Assembly (NCBI RefSeq): GCF_022811665.1 | Contig: NZ_CP094529.1 | Coordinates: 124,001 to 188,000 of the forward strand | DNA length: 64,000 nucleotides | Source of the DNA: Chryseobacterium oryzae | GTDB lineage: Bacteria > Bacteroidota > Bacteroidia > Flavobacteriales > Weeksellaceae | Direction of reading: 5' to 3' | The notes under the pieces: model-generated | The model's database searches: none | Seen by the model: only the letters and a program-made list of their open reading frames with translations | Told to the model about the DNA's origin: nothing | Part shown: in pieces, positions 42,905-51,586 of the stretch | How positions within the stretch are numbered: the first letter of the stretch is position 1 | How the letters are laid out: every line of letters starts with the position of its first letter | Program-made: the position numbers and the translations under genes

Positions 42905-44746
42905 ATGAAAAAATCAGTTGTAATCTTGTTTGCATTTATTTTTATGCAATTTCAGGCTCAACAAGGGGCGTATTATCAGCAATTTGCAAAATATAAAATG
43001 GATATTGATGTAAATGCAGAAAATTTTACCTACAACGGAACCCAAACCTTAGAGTACTCCAACAATTCCCCGGATGACTTAAAAGTTGTTTACTTTCACT
43101 TATACTGGAATGCCTTCAAACCCAATTCTATGATGGATCAGAGAGTTGCCGGACAGGGGAAAAATGGTGATTCAAGGTTGCAAAAAAACGGAATTTCCAG
43201 GCTGGCTGCAATTCCTAAAAATGAAGAAGGCTCACAAAACATTCACTGGATTAAACAAAACGGGAAAAACCTGAAGTTTGAAATTCAGGAAACCATTATG
43301 AAAGTTTATTTGGCAGAGCCTGTTAAGCCTCATTCTAAAACTAATTTTACATTGGAATGGGATGCTGTAATTCCTCAACAAATTAGAAGATCAGGAAGAA
43401 ATAACAGGGAAGGTGTGGATATGACCATGACGCAATGGTATCCGAAAATCGCAGAATATGATTACGACGGATGGGCAACTTTCGATTATGTTGGAAGAGA
43501 ATTTCATGCACCGTTTGCAGATTTTGATGTAACGATTAAAATCAATAAAGACTATGTAGTAGGAGCTGGAGGAACACTTTTGAATCCTTCAGAAGTAAAA
43601 GGCTACGAAAGTTCAGCAAAAATTAAAGCCGATAAAAACAAAGCAACCTGGAAGTGGTCTGCCAAAAATATGCTGGATTTTGCGTGGGCGGCAGACAGAG
43701 AGTATTCTGTAGAAAGTTTTGAGGTTCCGCAAGGCCCGAAAGTATTTTTTGTTTATCAGAAAAATGATAAAACGAAAGCTTGGGGTGAAGCAAAACCTTA
43801 TGTCACAAAATATTTCCAGATTATGAATTCCCGGTTCGGGAAATATGCTTACCCTTCTTATGCTTTCATTCAGGGAGGAGACGGCGGAATGGAATATGGG
43901 ATGTGTACTATGATTTTAGGTGAAGCAGAAAGTGTTGAAGAGTTAATGGGATTAATGGTTCACGAAGGCTCACATTCCTGGTATCAGCAAATGTTGGCTA
44001 CTAATGAGTCTATGCGTCCGTGGATGGATGAAGGTTTCACTAGTTACGCAGAAAGTATTGTGATGCACGAATTGTTTCCGCCTAAAGACAACAGACCCAA
44101 TCCTTTTGTTGAAAAAATTGATGCGTATAGAAATTTCATTAAAAGAGGAATAGAAGAACCTGCTGTTTGGCTGGGAGATCATCACGATAACGGAACGGCA
44201 TATTCTTATGCTAGTTATGTGAAAGGAGAATTGTATCTGGTTCAGTTGGGATACATTGTGGGCGAAGAAAATTTAGCCAAAATTATGCAGGAGTATTTTA
44301 AAGAATGGAGCCTGAAACATCCTACAGACAGAGATTTCTTGCATATTGCACAGCAAATTTCCGGGATGGATCTGAAATGGTTTCAGCATTATTGGATCAA
44401 TACCACGAAAACCATTGATTATGGAATTAAAGATGTAAAATACGATGATAAATCTACAACGATAACTTTAGTTAATAATAGTCAGGTTCCCATGCCGATT
44501 GATTTTTCTGTGATAACGAGCGATAATAAAGTAATTCAGTATTACATTCCTTTAAACATGACACGTACCTGGAAAACTAAGGATGCATACGGAGATTTCA
44601 CTACTTTGAAATACTGGCCTTGGACACAGAAAGAATATACGTTAACAGTTCCTTACACCAAATCTCAGCTTAAAGTTTTAGGAATAGATTTCAGCCAAAG
44701 AATGGCAGATGTAAACCCTGCAGATAATTTTGTTGAGGTAAAATAA
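42905..44746 (+). CDS. Exported M1-family zinc metallopeptidase
   Basis: 613-aa aminopeptidase-like protein. A signal peptide (MKKSVVILFAFIFMQFQAQ) is followed by an M1 N-terminal beta domain (MDIDVNAENFTYNGTQTLEY), then the catalytic domain with the exopeptidase-type motif as GGDGGMEYG, the zinc site LMVHEGSHSWYQQM, and WMDEGFTSYAES with the third ligand Glu. The usual GAMEN reads GGMEY here. The C-terminus has a helical part and a beta tail, with no T9SS sorting domain, so it is probably periplasmic. Peptide substrate unknown. Confidence 0.9.
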   Translation: MKKSVVILFAFIFMQFQAQQGAYYQQFAKYKMDIDVNAENFTYNGTQTLEYSNNSPDDLKVVYFHLYWNAFKPNSMMDQRVAGQGKNGDSRLQKNGISRLAAIPKNEEGSQNIHWIKQNGKNLKFEIQETIMKVYLAEPVKPHSKTNFTLEWDAVIPQQIRRSGRNNREGVDMTMTQWYPKIAEYDYDGWATFDYVGREFHAPFADFDVTIKINKDYVVGAGGTLLNPSEVKGYESSAKIKADKNKATWKWSAKNMLDFAWAADREYSVESFEVPQGPKVFFVYQKNDKTKAWGEAKPYVTKYFQIMNSRFGKYAYPSYAFIQGGDGGMEYGMCTMILGEAESVEELMGLMVHEGSHSWYQQMLATNESMRPWMDEGFTSYAESIVMHELFPPKDNRPNPFVEKIDAYRNFIKRGIEEPAVWLGDHHDNGTAYSYASYVKGELYLVQLGYIVGEENLAKIMQEYFKEWSLKHPTDRDFLHIAQQISGMDLKWFQHYWINTTKTIDYGIKDVKYDDKSTTITLVNNSQVPMPIDFSVITSDNKVIQYYIPLNMTRTWKTKDAYGDFTTLKYWPWTQKEYTLTVPYTKSQLKVLGIDFSQRMADVNPADNFVEVK

Positions 44747-44758
44747 TTCATAAAGATG

Positions 44759-44792
44759 ACCCCTGAAATTTATATTTTGGGGGTTTTTAATT
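44759..44792 (+). terminator. Terminator of the M1 peptidase gene
   Basis: ACCCC ... GGGGT outer stem with an AAAT/ATTT inner part, followed by TTTTT, just past the stop codon. Confidence 0.75.
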
Positions 44793-44799
44793 TTAAAGT

Positions 44800-45297
44800 A
44801 TAGATAAGCAAGAATTATTAAAATTAGTTTATGAAGAAATAGACTTTAGCAAAGGAGAACTAAAGGAGGATGAAATTGTTTGGAAAAATACTTTTGGAGC
44901 AGAGCATTTCGTTTCTAAGTATAATATTGCTTTTCAAAAAGATAGATTAGCTTGGTATGAAAATAATGAGGTAGGCTTAGATGTTGTAAAATTAAAATTG
45001 AACAAAAATTTTACGCTCGAATGGAAAGTTTCTGTAAATTCTATGGGTTTTTCTTATGGCGGATGTCGTTTTATTCAATTTTGTAACAAATTTTTAATTG
45101 TTGTGTATGCTGATAAACACACAAATTTTCTTGCAATTATCAATATCAAAACTTTTGAGTTAGAAAAATTGGCAATAAAAGATTACAGTTCGGTTAATTT
45201 GAATGGAAATGTGTTAACAGTTATTTCAAAAAATGATGAACATCCTAATCTAACAGTAGAATTTCATGATGAAGGTTATTTAATACATAAGTCTTAA
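44800..45297 (+). pseudogene. Hypothetical protein frame with no usable start codon
   Basis: An open frame of about 165 codons follows an in-frame TAA at 44794. Its first plausible start position reads ATA GAT AAG CAA at 44800, where ATG GAT AAG would be expected, and no ATG, GTG or TTG occurs before residue 67. An internal TTG at 44998 would make a 99-aa protein lacking the front. The frame reads as a normal protein (LLKLVYEEIDFSKGELKEDE, WKVSVNSMGFSYGGCRFI, FHDEGYLIHKS), of unrecognised family. It may be a gene that lost its start, a 5'-truncated remnant, or one using ATA. It lies directly after the M1 peptidase terminator. Confidence 0.5.
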
Positions 45298-45387
45298 ATG
45301 GGTGTAATTTTTAATAATTGAATATTGAAATTAAGAAAATGTAACAATAATGAAATTATCTTTACTAATATTTAAAAGGAATACAGC

Positions 45388-46854
45388 ATGTTTTTAAAAT
45401 TTCTGAGATTAGAGATTAAAAGTTTTTTCCGGGGGAATTCTTTAGGGATTAATCTTGCCATGAAGATTTTCCGTTTTCTGGGAATCATTTGTTTCATTTT
45501 ATATTTTATCGGCGGAGCATTTCTCGCTTATTTTTATATCAATGAGAATATGGAGCAGGATCCTCTGAAGGTAGTATCCAGGTTTATTGTCATCGTTTGG
45601 GTGGCAGATCTTATTCTTAAATATATGATGCAGCAGATTTCTTCACAGAATATTAAGCCTTTTCTTACCTTAAATATTCCTAAAAGATCTCTGGTAAATT
45701 ATACTCTGGTAAAAACCTTTCTTTCCCCTTTCAGTTGGCTGAATTCTTGGTTTTTTATTACATTTTCGGCCATTCTTCTATTTAATGGATATAGTTTTGT
45801 TGGAGTTTTGGCTTGGTTTCTCGGGATTTCTTCTCTGCTTTATCTTAATAATTTCATCAATATTTTTATTAACGGAAAAGAAAAAGTTGCGGTTGCAGTA
45901 GGAGTTGCGATAGCTGTTTTATCTGCTTTAGAATATTATCATGTAGTTTCTATTTTAGATTACTCTGCTAAGGTTTTTTACAGCTTTTACGAGAGTCCGT
46001 TTTTTGCATTAATTCCCATCGCTCTGTTTATCTTGCTTTGGCAGTTATGTTACCGATATATTTTAAAAGAATTTTATCTCGATCAGGGTTTAGAGTTAAA
46101 AAAAGAAATCGGAAAAACTGAAAATATTGCTTTTTTAAACAAATATGGCTCTTTGGGAACATTTATCAATAATGATATAAAAATGCTCCGTAGGAATAAA
46201 ATGACCAAAAGTATTCTCTTCGGAAGTATTATGTTCACTTTTTATGGTTTATTAATGTTTACCTCGCCTGTTTATAAAACGCCTTATATGATGATGTTCA
46301 TGGGATTGTTTGTAACTGGAGGATTTCAGTTTCTTTTTGGGCAGCGGGTTCCTGCCTTCGACAGTTCGTATTATCCGTTGATGATGACGCTTAATGTTCC
46401 GTACAAAGAATATCTTAAAGCAAAATGGTGGCTCATGATTATTGTGACTGCTGTTTCCATGATTTTGGCCCTATTTTATGCTTTTATCGGGTGGGAAATC
46501 TATGTTACTTTTTTTGCAGCAGGATTGTACAATATTGGCGTAAATTCTCAGTTTACACTGTGGTCTGGAGCTTACAACAAAACGCAGATAGATCTTAATT
46601 CCAAGGAAAAAAGAATGGGGCAGAAGAATAGTTTTAATCTGAAAGCTTTATTACTGCTGATTCCCAAATTATTACTCCCGATGGCGGTATTCGGGATTAC
46701 AAAATATTTTTACGGAATGACTGCCGCGGTAATAAGTATCGCAATTTTAGGAATGATAGGTTTCTTTCTCAGAGAGAAAATATTTGATATTATCGTTAAG
46801 CAGTACAAGCGCGAAAAATATTCTACCATAGAAGCATTTAAAAATAAAGATTAG
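45388..46854 (+). CDS. DUF5687 family ABC transporter permease-like membrane protein
   Basis: 488-aa polytopic inner-membrane protein with roughly ten helices (for example FRFLGIICFILYFIGGAFLAYF and VAVGVAIAVLSALEYYHVV). The N-terminus MFLKFLRLEIKSFFRGNSLG and NIKPFLTLNIPKRSLVNYTL match the DUF5687 family, which accompanies ATPases in Bacteroidota. Its stop is 4 bp before an ABC ATPase gene, so the pair forms an exporter. Substrate unknown. Confidence 0.85.
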   Translation: MFLKFLRLEIKSFFRGNSLGINLAMKIFRFLGIICFILYFIGGAFLAYFYINENMEQDPLKVVSRFIVIVWVADLILKYMMQQISSQNIKPFLTLNIPKRSLVNYTLVKTFLSPFSWLNSWFFITFSAILLFNGYSFVGVLAWFLGISSLLYLNNFINIFINGKEKVAVAVGVAIAVLSALEYYHVVSILDYSAKVFYSFYESPFFALIPIALFILLWQLCYRYILKEFYLDQGLELKKEIGKTENIAFLNKYGSLGTFINNDIKMLRRNKMTKSILFGSIMFTFYGLLMFTSPVYKTPYMMMFMGLFVTGGFQFLFGQRVPAFDSSYYPLMMTLNVPYKEYLKAKWWLMIIVTAVSMILALFYAFIGWEIYVTFFAAGLYNIGVNSQFTLWSGAYNKTQIDLNSKEKRMGQKNSFNLKALLLLIPKLLLPMAVFGITKYFYGMTAAVISIAILGMIGFFLREKIFDIIVKQYKREKYSTIEAFKNKD

Positions 46855-46858
46855 TACA

Positions 46859-47572
46859 ATGATTACAATACAGAATTTATCTAAAACCTACGGAAAAGCT
46901 ACGGTTCTTAATATTGAAAATCTCGAAATCCCGAAAGGCGAAACGTTTGGTTTGGTAGGAAATAACGGGGCAGGAAAAACCACCCTTTTCAGTTTGATGC
47001 TCGATTTAATTCAGCCAACTTCGGGGTTTGTAAAGATAGACGATATAAAAGTAAATGAATCTGAAGCGTGGAAATCCAAAGTTTCTGCTTTTGTAGATGA
47101 TAGTTTTTTAATAGGCTATTTAACTCCAGAAGAATATTTTTATTTCATTGGCGAATTAAGAGGTCAGAATAAAGCTTCTGTTGATGAATTTCTTAAGCAG
47201 TTTCATGATCTTTTTAGCGGTGAAATTTTAAATTCAGGTAAATATGTAAGAGATTTATCCAAAGGAAACCAGAAAAAAGTAGGAATTGTGGGAGCTCTTA
47301 TAGGAAATCCTGAACTAATTATTCTCGATGAGCCTTTTGCCAATCTGGATCCTTCCACTCAAATTAAACTGAAAAATTTAATTAAAGTTTTGTCTCAGCA
47401 AAGTGGTGTTACTTTCTTAATCTCCAGTCACGATCTTTCTCATACAACCGAAGTCTGCAACAGAATTGTGGTAGTAAATAAAGGCCGTTTGGTAAAAGAT
47501 ATACAAACAAGTCCGGAAACTTTAAGAGATTTAGAACAATATTTTGCAGATCAGGTAAGTGTAATCGACTAA
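46859..47572 (+). CDS. ABC transporter ATP-binding protein
   Basis: 237-aa ATPase with Walker A GNNGAGKT (about residues 34-41), the signature region DLSKGNQKKVGIVGAL, Walker B LIILDEPFANLDPS and the switch SSHDLSHT. The sequence around LMLDLIQPTSGFVKIDDI is typical of the CcmA/YtrB-like exporter ATPases. It forms a two-gene unit with the DUF5687 permease. No hint of substrate in sequence or neighbours. Confidence 0.93.
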   Translation: MITIQNLSKTYGKATVLNIENLEIPKGETFGLVGNNGAGKTTLFSLMLDLIQPTSGFVKIDDIKVNESEAWKSKVSAFVDDSFLIGYLTPEEYFYFIGELRGQNKASVDEFLKQFHDLFSGEILNSGKYVRDLSKGNQKKVGIVGALIGNPELIILDEPFANLDPSTQIKLKNLIKVLSQQSGVTFLISSHDLSHTTEVCNRIVVVNKGRLVKDIQTSPETLRDLEQYFADQVSVID

Positions 47573-47597
47573 TACTAAGCCGGATTTTCGACAAAAT

Positions 47598-47636
47598 AAA
47601 AGCTAGACAAAAATGAATTCTGTCTAGCTTTTTTAT
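47598..47636. terminator. Bidirectional terminator between the ABC unit and the prolyl oligopeptidase
   Basis: Perfect 12-bp arms AAAAGCTAGACA / TGTCTAGCTTTT around an 11-nt loop in a convergent gap; T-rich on the plus side and A-rich upstream. Confidence 0.88.
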
Positions 47637-47651
47637 GGATTTTATTTGAAA

Positions 47652-49697
47652 TTACTTATTCAGTTTTCTGATTCCCATTTCATATAAAGCAAACGAGATT
47701 AAATCTGCATTTTCGCTGATGATTTGGTCTGTAGCTCTCCCTGCTCCATGTCCTGCATTTTTCTCAATTCTCAGTAAAATAGGATTTGCACAAGATTGTT
47801 TTTCCTGTAATTCTGCCCCGAATTTAAAGGAATGCGCCGGAACCACTCTGTCATCATGATCGCTCGTAATAATCATCGTCGAAGGATAGCACACTCCAGA
47901 CTTTACATTATGTACTGGCGAATACGATTTCAGATAATCAAACATTTCTTTGTTATCTTCTGCAGTTCCGTAATCATAAGACCAGCCTGCTCCTGCGGTA
48001 AATTTGTTGTATCTCAACATATCCAAAACTCCAACTCCGGGGAAAGCAACTTTTGCCAGATCAGGACGCATCGTCATCGTAGCTCCTACAAGAAGCCCGC
48101 CGTTGGATCTTCCGGAAAGTGCCATATATTCTTTTGACGTATAGCCTTTATTCTGTAAATATTCTCCTGCTGCAATAAAATCTTCAAAAACATTTTTCTT
48201 CTGCATTTTCGTTCCTGCGTCATGCCATTTTTTTCCGTATTCTCCGCCTCCACGAATGTTCGGAACAGCGTAAATTCCTCCATTTTCCATCCAGATAGCA
48301 TTTACCACAGAAAAAGAAGGCTGCAGACTGATATTAAAGCCCCCGTAAGAATAAAGAATGGTAGGATTTTTCCCGTCCAGCTTTGTTCCTTTTTTATAAT
48401 TAATCATCATCGGAACTTTTGTCCCGTCTTTAGAAGTGTAAAATACCTGTTCAGAAACGTAATTTTCAGGGTTGAATTTTACTTTTGGTTTTTGATAGAC
48501 TTCAGATTTTCCGGTGTCTGCATTAAATTTATAGGTGGTTCCCGGAGTAATATAGTTGCTGAAAGAATAATAAAGCTCTTTTTCTGATTTTTTTCCACCG
48601 AAACCACCTACATTTCCTTTTCCGGGAAGAATAATTTCTCTGATCAGTTTTCCGTTTTTATCGAATTGTTTTACCTGATCAATAGCATCAATCATATAGG
48701 TTGCGAAAAAATATCCGCCACCTCCGGAAATTCCCAGTACATTTTCAGTTTCAGGAATTACATCTTTCCATGTTTCAGGAGAAGGATTTTGAATTGTTGT
48801 TTTTACCAAACGCATATTCGGAGCATCTTTGTCGGTAAAAATATAAAGCGTATCACCATCTGTATCAACAATACTGGCATTAATATCAAACCCTTTATTA
48901 ATCTGAACAAAATCTCCTCCTTTTTTTAAATCTTTAATGTAAAGCTCATTTCCATTCGTTGCATTGGCTGCGGAAACAATTAGATATCTCTGATCTTCCG
49001 AAACTCCAGCTCCAATATATCTTCTTGGTGTTTTTTCTCCACCAAAAATAAGTTTGTCTTCGGATTGCTTTGTTCCCAGTTTATGAAAATAAACCTTGTG
49101 TTTATCGGTCATTCCGGAAAGTACTGTTCCTTCTTTCGGCTTGTCGTAGCTGGAATAATAAAAACCTTCATCACCCAACCATGAAATTCCGCTGAATTTA
49201 ACATCTACAATGGTTTCGTCAATTTGTTTCTTCGTAACAGCATCAATAACGATAATTTTGTTCCAGTCGCTTCCGCCTTCAGAAATGGAGTAGGCCGCAA
49301 GATTTCCTTTTTTGTTGAAAGAAAGTCCTGAAAGTGAAGTAGTTCCTTTTTCTGAAAATTTATTGGGGTCCAGAAATACTTCAATTGCTCTTGTCTTATT
49401 ATTGGTTCTGTATAAAACAGACTGAGCCTGTAAACCGTTGTTTTTATAGTAATAAGTATAATTTCCCTCTTTAAAAGGAGCGCCTATTTTTTCGTAGTTC
49501 CAAATGTCGGTAAGCTGCTTTACAATTTCTTGTCTGTATGGGATTTTAGACAAATAATTCTGGCTGAAAGCTACTTCTTCATCTACCCATTTTTTGGTGG
49601 GTTCAGAATCATTTTCTAAATCTCTGTACGGATCGGTAACGGCGGTTCCGAAATAAGTATCGGTTTGATTTCCCTTGATAGCTTTAGGATATTGCAT
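47652..49697 (-). CDS. Prolyl oligopeptidase family serine peptidase, signal peptide out of frame
   Basis: S9A-type endopeptidase that cuts after proline in short peptides. The beta-propeller domain includes DPYRDLENDSEPTKKWVDEE and many blade-like units. The hydrolase domain has MALSGRSNGGLLVG (nucleophile Ser), SDHDDRVVPAHSFKF (Asp) and KNAGHGAG (His). From MQYPKA the product is 681 aa and cytosolic. Just upstream, ATG 49762 begins a good signal peptide that is one base out of frame with this ORF, so the gene was probably once 47652..49762 and exported. It is downstream of recN but has its own promoter. Confidence 0.88.
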   Translation of the reverse strand: MQYPKAIKGNQTDTYFGTAVTDPYRDLENDSEPTKKWVDEEVAFSQNYLSKIPYRQEIVKQLTDIWNYEKIGAPFKEGNYTYYYKNNGLQAQSVLYRTNNKTRAIEVFLDPNKFSEKGTTSLSGLSFNKKGNLAAYSISEGGSDWNKIIVIDAVTKKQIDETIVDVKFSGISWLGDEGFYYSSYDKPKEGTVLSGMTDKHKVYFHKLGTKQSEDKLIFGGEKTPRRYIGAGVSEDQRYLIVSAANATNGNELYIKDLKKGGDFVQINKGFDINASIVDTDGDTLYIFTDKDAPNMRLVKTTIQNPSPETWKDVIPETENVLGISGGGGYFFATYMIDAIDQVKQFDKNGKLIREIILPGKGNVGGFGGKKSEKELYYSFSNYITPGTTYKFNADTGKSEVYQKPKVKFNPENYVSEQVFYTSKDGTKVPMMINYKKGTKLDGKNPTILYSYGGFNISLQPSFSVVNAIWMENGGIYAVPNIRGGGEYGKKWHDAGTKMQKKNVFEDFIAAGEYLQNKGYTSKEYMALSGRSNGGLLVGATMTMRPDLAKVAFPGVGVLDMLRYNKFTAGAGWSYDYGTAEDNKEMFDYLKSYSPVHNVKSGVCYPSTMIITSDHDDRVVPAHSFKFGAELQEKQSCANPILLRIEKNAGHGAGRATDQIISENADLISFALYEMGIRKLNK

Positions 49698-49762
49698 TTT
49701 CTGAGCATAAAATTAGCTGAAAACAATACTCCAGCTGTTAATAAGATTGGTTTAAAATTCAT
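49698..49762 (-). other. Out-of-frame signal peptide remnant of the prolyl oligopeptidase
   Basis: From ATG 49762 the frame reads MNFKPILLTAGVLFSANFM, a textbook signal peptide, then leaves the peptidase frame; the peptidase frame itself reads AQKMQYPK at this point, ending a signal in the usual A-Q style. A single base deletion (or two-base insertion) near 49705 explains both. A -7 box lies 15 nt before this ATG, which supports it as the original start. Confidence 0.75.
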
Positions 49763-49777
49763 CTTAGAGGATTTTAC

Positions 49778-49785
49778 CAAAAATA
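49778..49785 (-). promoter_or_regulatory. -7 box of the prolyl oligopeptidase promoter
   Basis: Reverse-strand TATTTTTG, exact TAnnTTTG match, 15 nt before the signal-peptide ATG at 49762. Confidence 0.5.
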
Positions 49786-49802
49786 CGGAAAGTTGCGGGA
49801 AT

Positions 49803-49828
49803 AAAAAAAGCTTCCTTTTGGAGAAGCC
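49803..49828 (-). terminator. Terminator of recN
   Basis: On the minus strand a GCTTC / GAAGC stem with a TCCAAAAG loop is followed by a run of seven T, 37 bp past the recN stop. Confidence 0.75.
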
Positions 49829-49864
49829 TAATATTTTAATCTAACAAATCAGGAAGTAAACTTT

Positions 49865-51514
49865 TTATCCAATTAACTCTTTAGCCTGCGTTAAAGCGGC
49901 TTCGGTAATCTTACTGCCTGAAAGTAACTGTGCAATTTCATTCAATTTTTCTTCATCGTTCAGCGGGATAATAGTAGATTGGGTTTTCCCATTAACATCC
50001 TGCTTTATCACTTTATAATTGTCATTTCCTTTTGCAGCAACCTGTGCTAAGTGAGAAATAACAATCAGCTGCATATCTTCAGACATTTCTCGCATCAGAT
50101 TTCCTATTTCTTCGGCAACTTTTCCGGAAACACCGGTGTCGATTTCATCTAAAATTAAAGTCGGAAGTTCATCACTTTCAGCAATAATTTTTTTTACCGC
50201 CAACATTACTCTAGACCTTTCACCGCCAGAAATTGCAGTCTGAATGGGCTTCAAAGGAAACCCCGAGTTTGCCTGAAATAATAACTGAATATTTTCTTTC
50301 CCGAATGAGTTAAAATCTTGGGAAATACCGAGTTCAATATCCACTTTAGCTTTTTCCAGACCTAATTTTTTAAGCAAATCTTCTGTTTTTTTTACGAAAA
50401 CAGGGATACTCTTTTTTCTGTTTTTAGAAAGCTTTTGTACTAAACTTTCCATAGATTCTTCTTTGTTGGAAATATCTTCCAGAATTTCTTTTATCTGAAT
50501 TTCTGTTTCCGCAGTTCCTTTTTGTTCTCCCGAAAGCTGATCTCTTATTTCAACCAAGCTTTTGATGTCTGAAACATTATGTTTTAAGAATAAAGCATTG
50601 ATTTTATTGTTTAATTCTGAAATCTGGGCTAAATTTTCGGGATTAATTTCTACTTTGTCTGCTTCGTTCTCCAATTCAGAAATAATGTCTTTTACTTCCA
50701 CAAACGAAGTTTCCAGCCTTTCGTTGAGTTCGGTAAATGTATGGGAAACCTCTGCAATTTTAGAAAGTTTAGATTTTGCCTCATTGAAGAATGAAAGAAT
50801 TCCCACTTCTTCCTGATGAAATCTCGATAATATCTGAGCCAGATTTTCAGAGATCATTCCGGCATTTTCCTGTACGGAAAGTTGGTTTTGAAGATCTTCA
50901 AAATTAAGATCGTCTAATTTCAGATCTTCCAGTTCATTAAGAAGAAAAAGTTTGTAATCGCTTTCTTTAGTACTTTCTGAAAGTTGGGTTTGAAGTTTTT
51001 TCAGCTGATTTTTAAGGCTCTGAAACTCCAAAAATTCCTGCTGATAATTTTCTATAATTGTTTTATTCTCAGAAAGCCCGTCAATAATTTTAAACTGATA
51101 TTCTTGGGTAAAAAGATTAGATGTTTCAAACTGAGAATGAATATCAATAAGTTGCGAAGAAAGTTCTTTAAGGATATCCAAAGTTACCGGAACGTCGTTA
51201 ATAAAAGCTCTGGATTTTCCTGAAGGTAAAATTTCTCTTCGGATAATGGTTTGATGTTCATAATCCAGATCATTTTCAATGAAAAACTTTTTGAACTGAT
51301 TGTTTAAATCAAACTCAGTTTCTACAATGCTTTTCTCATCGGTTTTAGAAATAGATTTTATATCTGCTCTTTCTCCTAAAATAAGCCTGAGTGCACCTAG
51401 AATAATAGATTTTCCGGCTCCGGTTTCTCCCGTAATTACCTGTAAACCATTGTTTAAGGAAACTTCAAGAGCATCAATTAGTGCAAAATTTTTAATGTAA
51501 ATTCTCGAAAGCAT
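49865..51514 (-). CDS. recN: DNA repair protein RecN
   Basis: SMC-like ATPase acting early in double-strand-break repair. It starts MLSRIYIKNFALID and has the Walker A GETGAGKS at residues 29-36, a long central coiled coil (about 150-350, rich in Leu/Glu/Lys), then the signature SGGERSRVMLAVKKI, Walker B TLILDEIDTGVSG and HLAQVAAKG. 549 aa, standard. Last gene of a leftward block with DUF4835, coaBC, rpoZ and bamD, a grouping familiar in Bacteroidota; an additional promoter box lies just before it. Confidence 0.95.
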   Translation of the reverse strand: MLSRIYIKNFALIDALEVSLNNGLQVITGETGAGKSIILGALRLILGERADIKSISKTDEKSIVETEFDLNNQFKKFFIENDLDYEHQTIIRREILPSGKSRAFINDVPVTLDILKELSSQLIDIHSQFETSNLFTQEYQFKIIDGLSENKTIIENYQQEFLEFQSLKNQLKKLQTQLSESTKESDYKLFLLNELEDLKLDDLNFEDLQNQLSVQENAGMISENLAQILSRFHQEEVGILSFFNEAKSKLSKIAEVSHTFTELNERLETSFVEVKDIISELENEADKVEINPENLAQISELNNKINALFLKHNVSDIKSLVEIRDQLSGEQKGTAETEIQIKEILEDISNKEESMESLVQKLSKNRKKSIPVFVKKTEDLLKKLGLEKAKVDIELGISQDFNSFGKENIQLLFQANSGFPLKPIQTAISGGERSRVMLAVKKIIAESDELPTLILDEIDTGVSGKVAEEIGNLMREMSEDMQLIVISHLAQVAAKGNDNYKVIKQDVNGKTQSTIIPLNDEEKLNEIAQLLSGSKITEAALTQAKELIG

Positions 51515-51543
51515 AAATCGGTAGCAGATTTCATTTAATACTG

Positions 51544-51551
51544 CAAAGATA
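51544..51551 (-). promoter_or_regulatory. -7 box upstream of recN
   Basis: Reverse-strand TATCTTTG matches TAnnTTTG, 29 nt before the recN ATG in the short gap after the DUF4835 gene, suggesting recN can be transcribed separately. Confidence 0.45.
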
Positions 51552-51586
51552 AAATTTGGAAATCAGAATTTGGGATTTGTACGGGG

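Noticed and set aside
48222..48587. 121-codon frame opposite the prolyl oligopeptidase gene
   Set aside because: Antisense to a well-supported coding region and without any recognisable feature.
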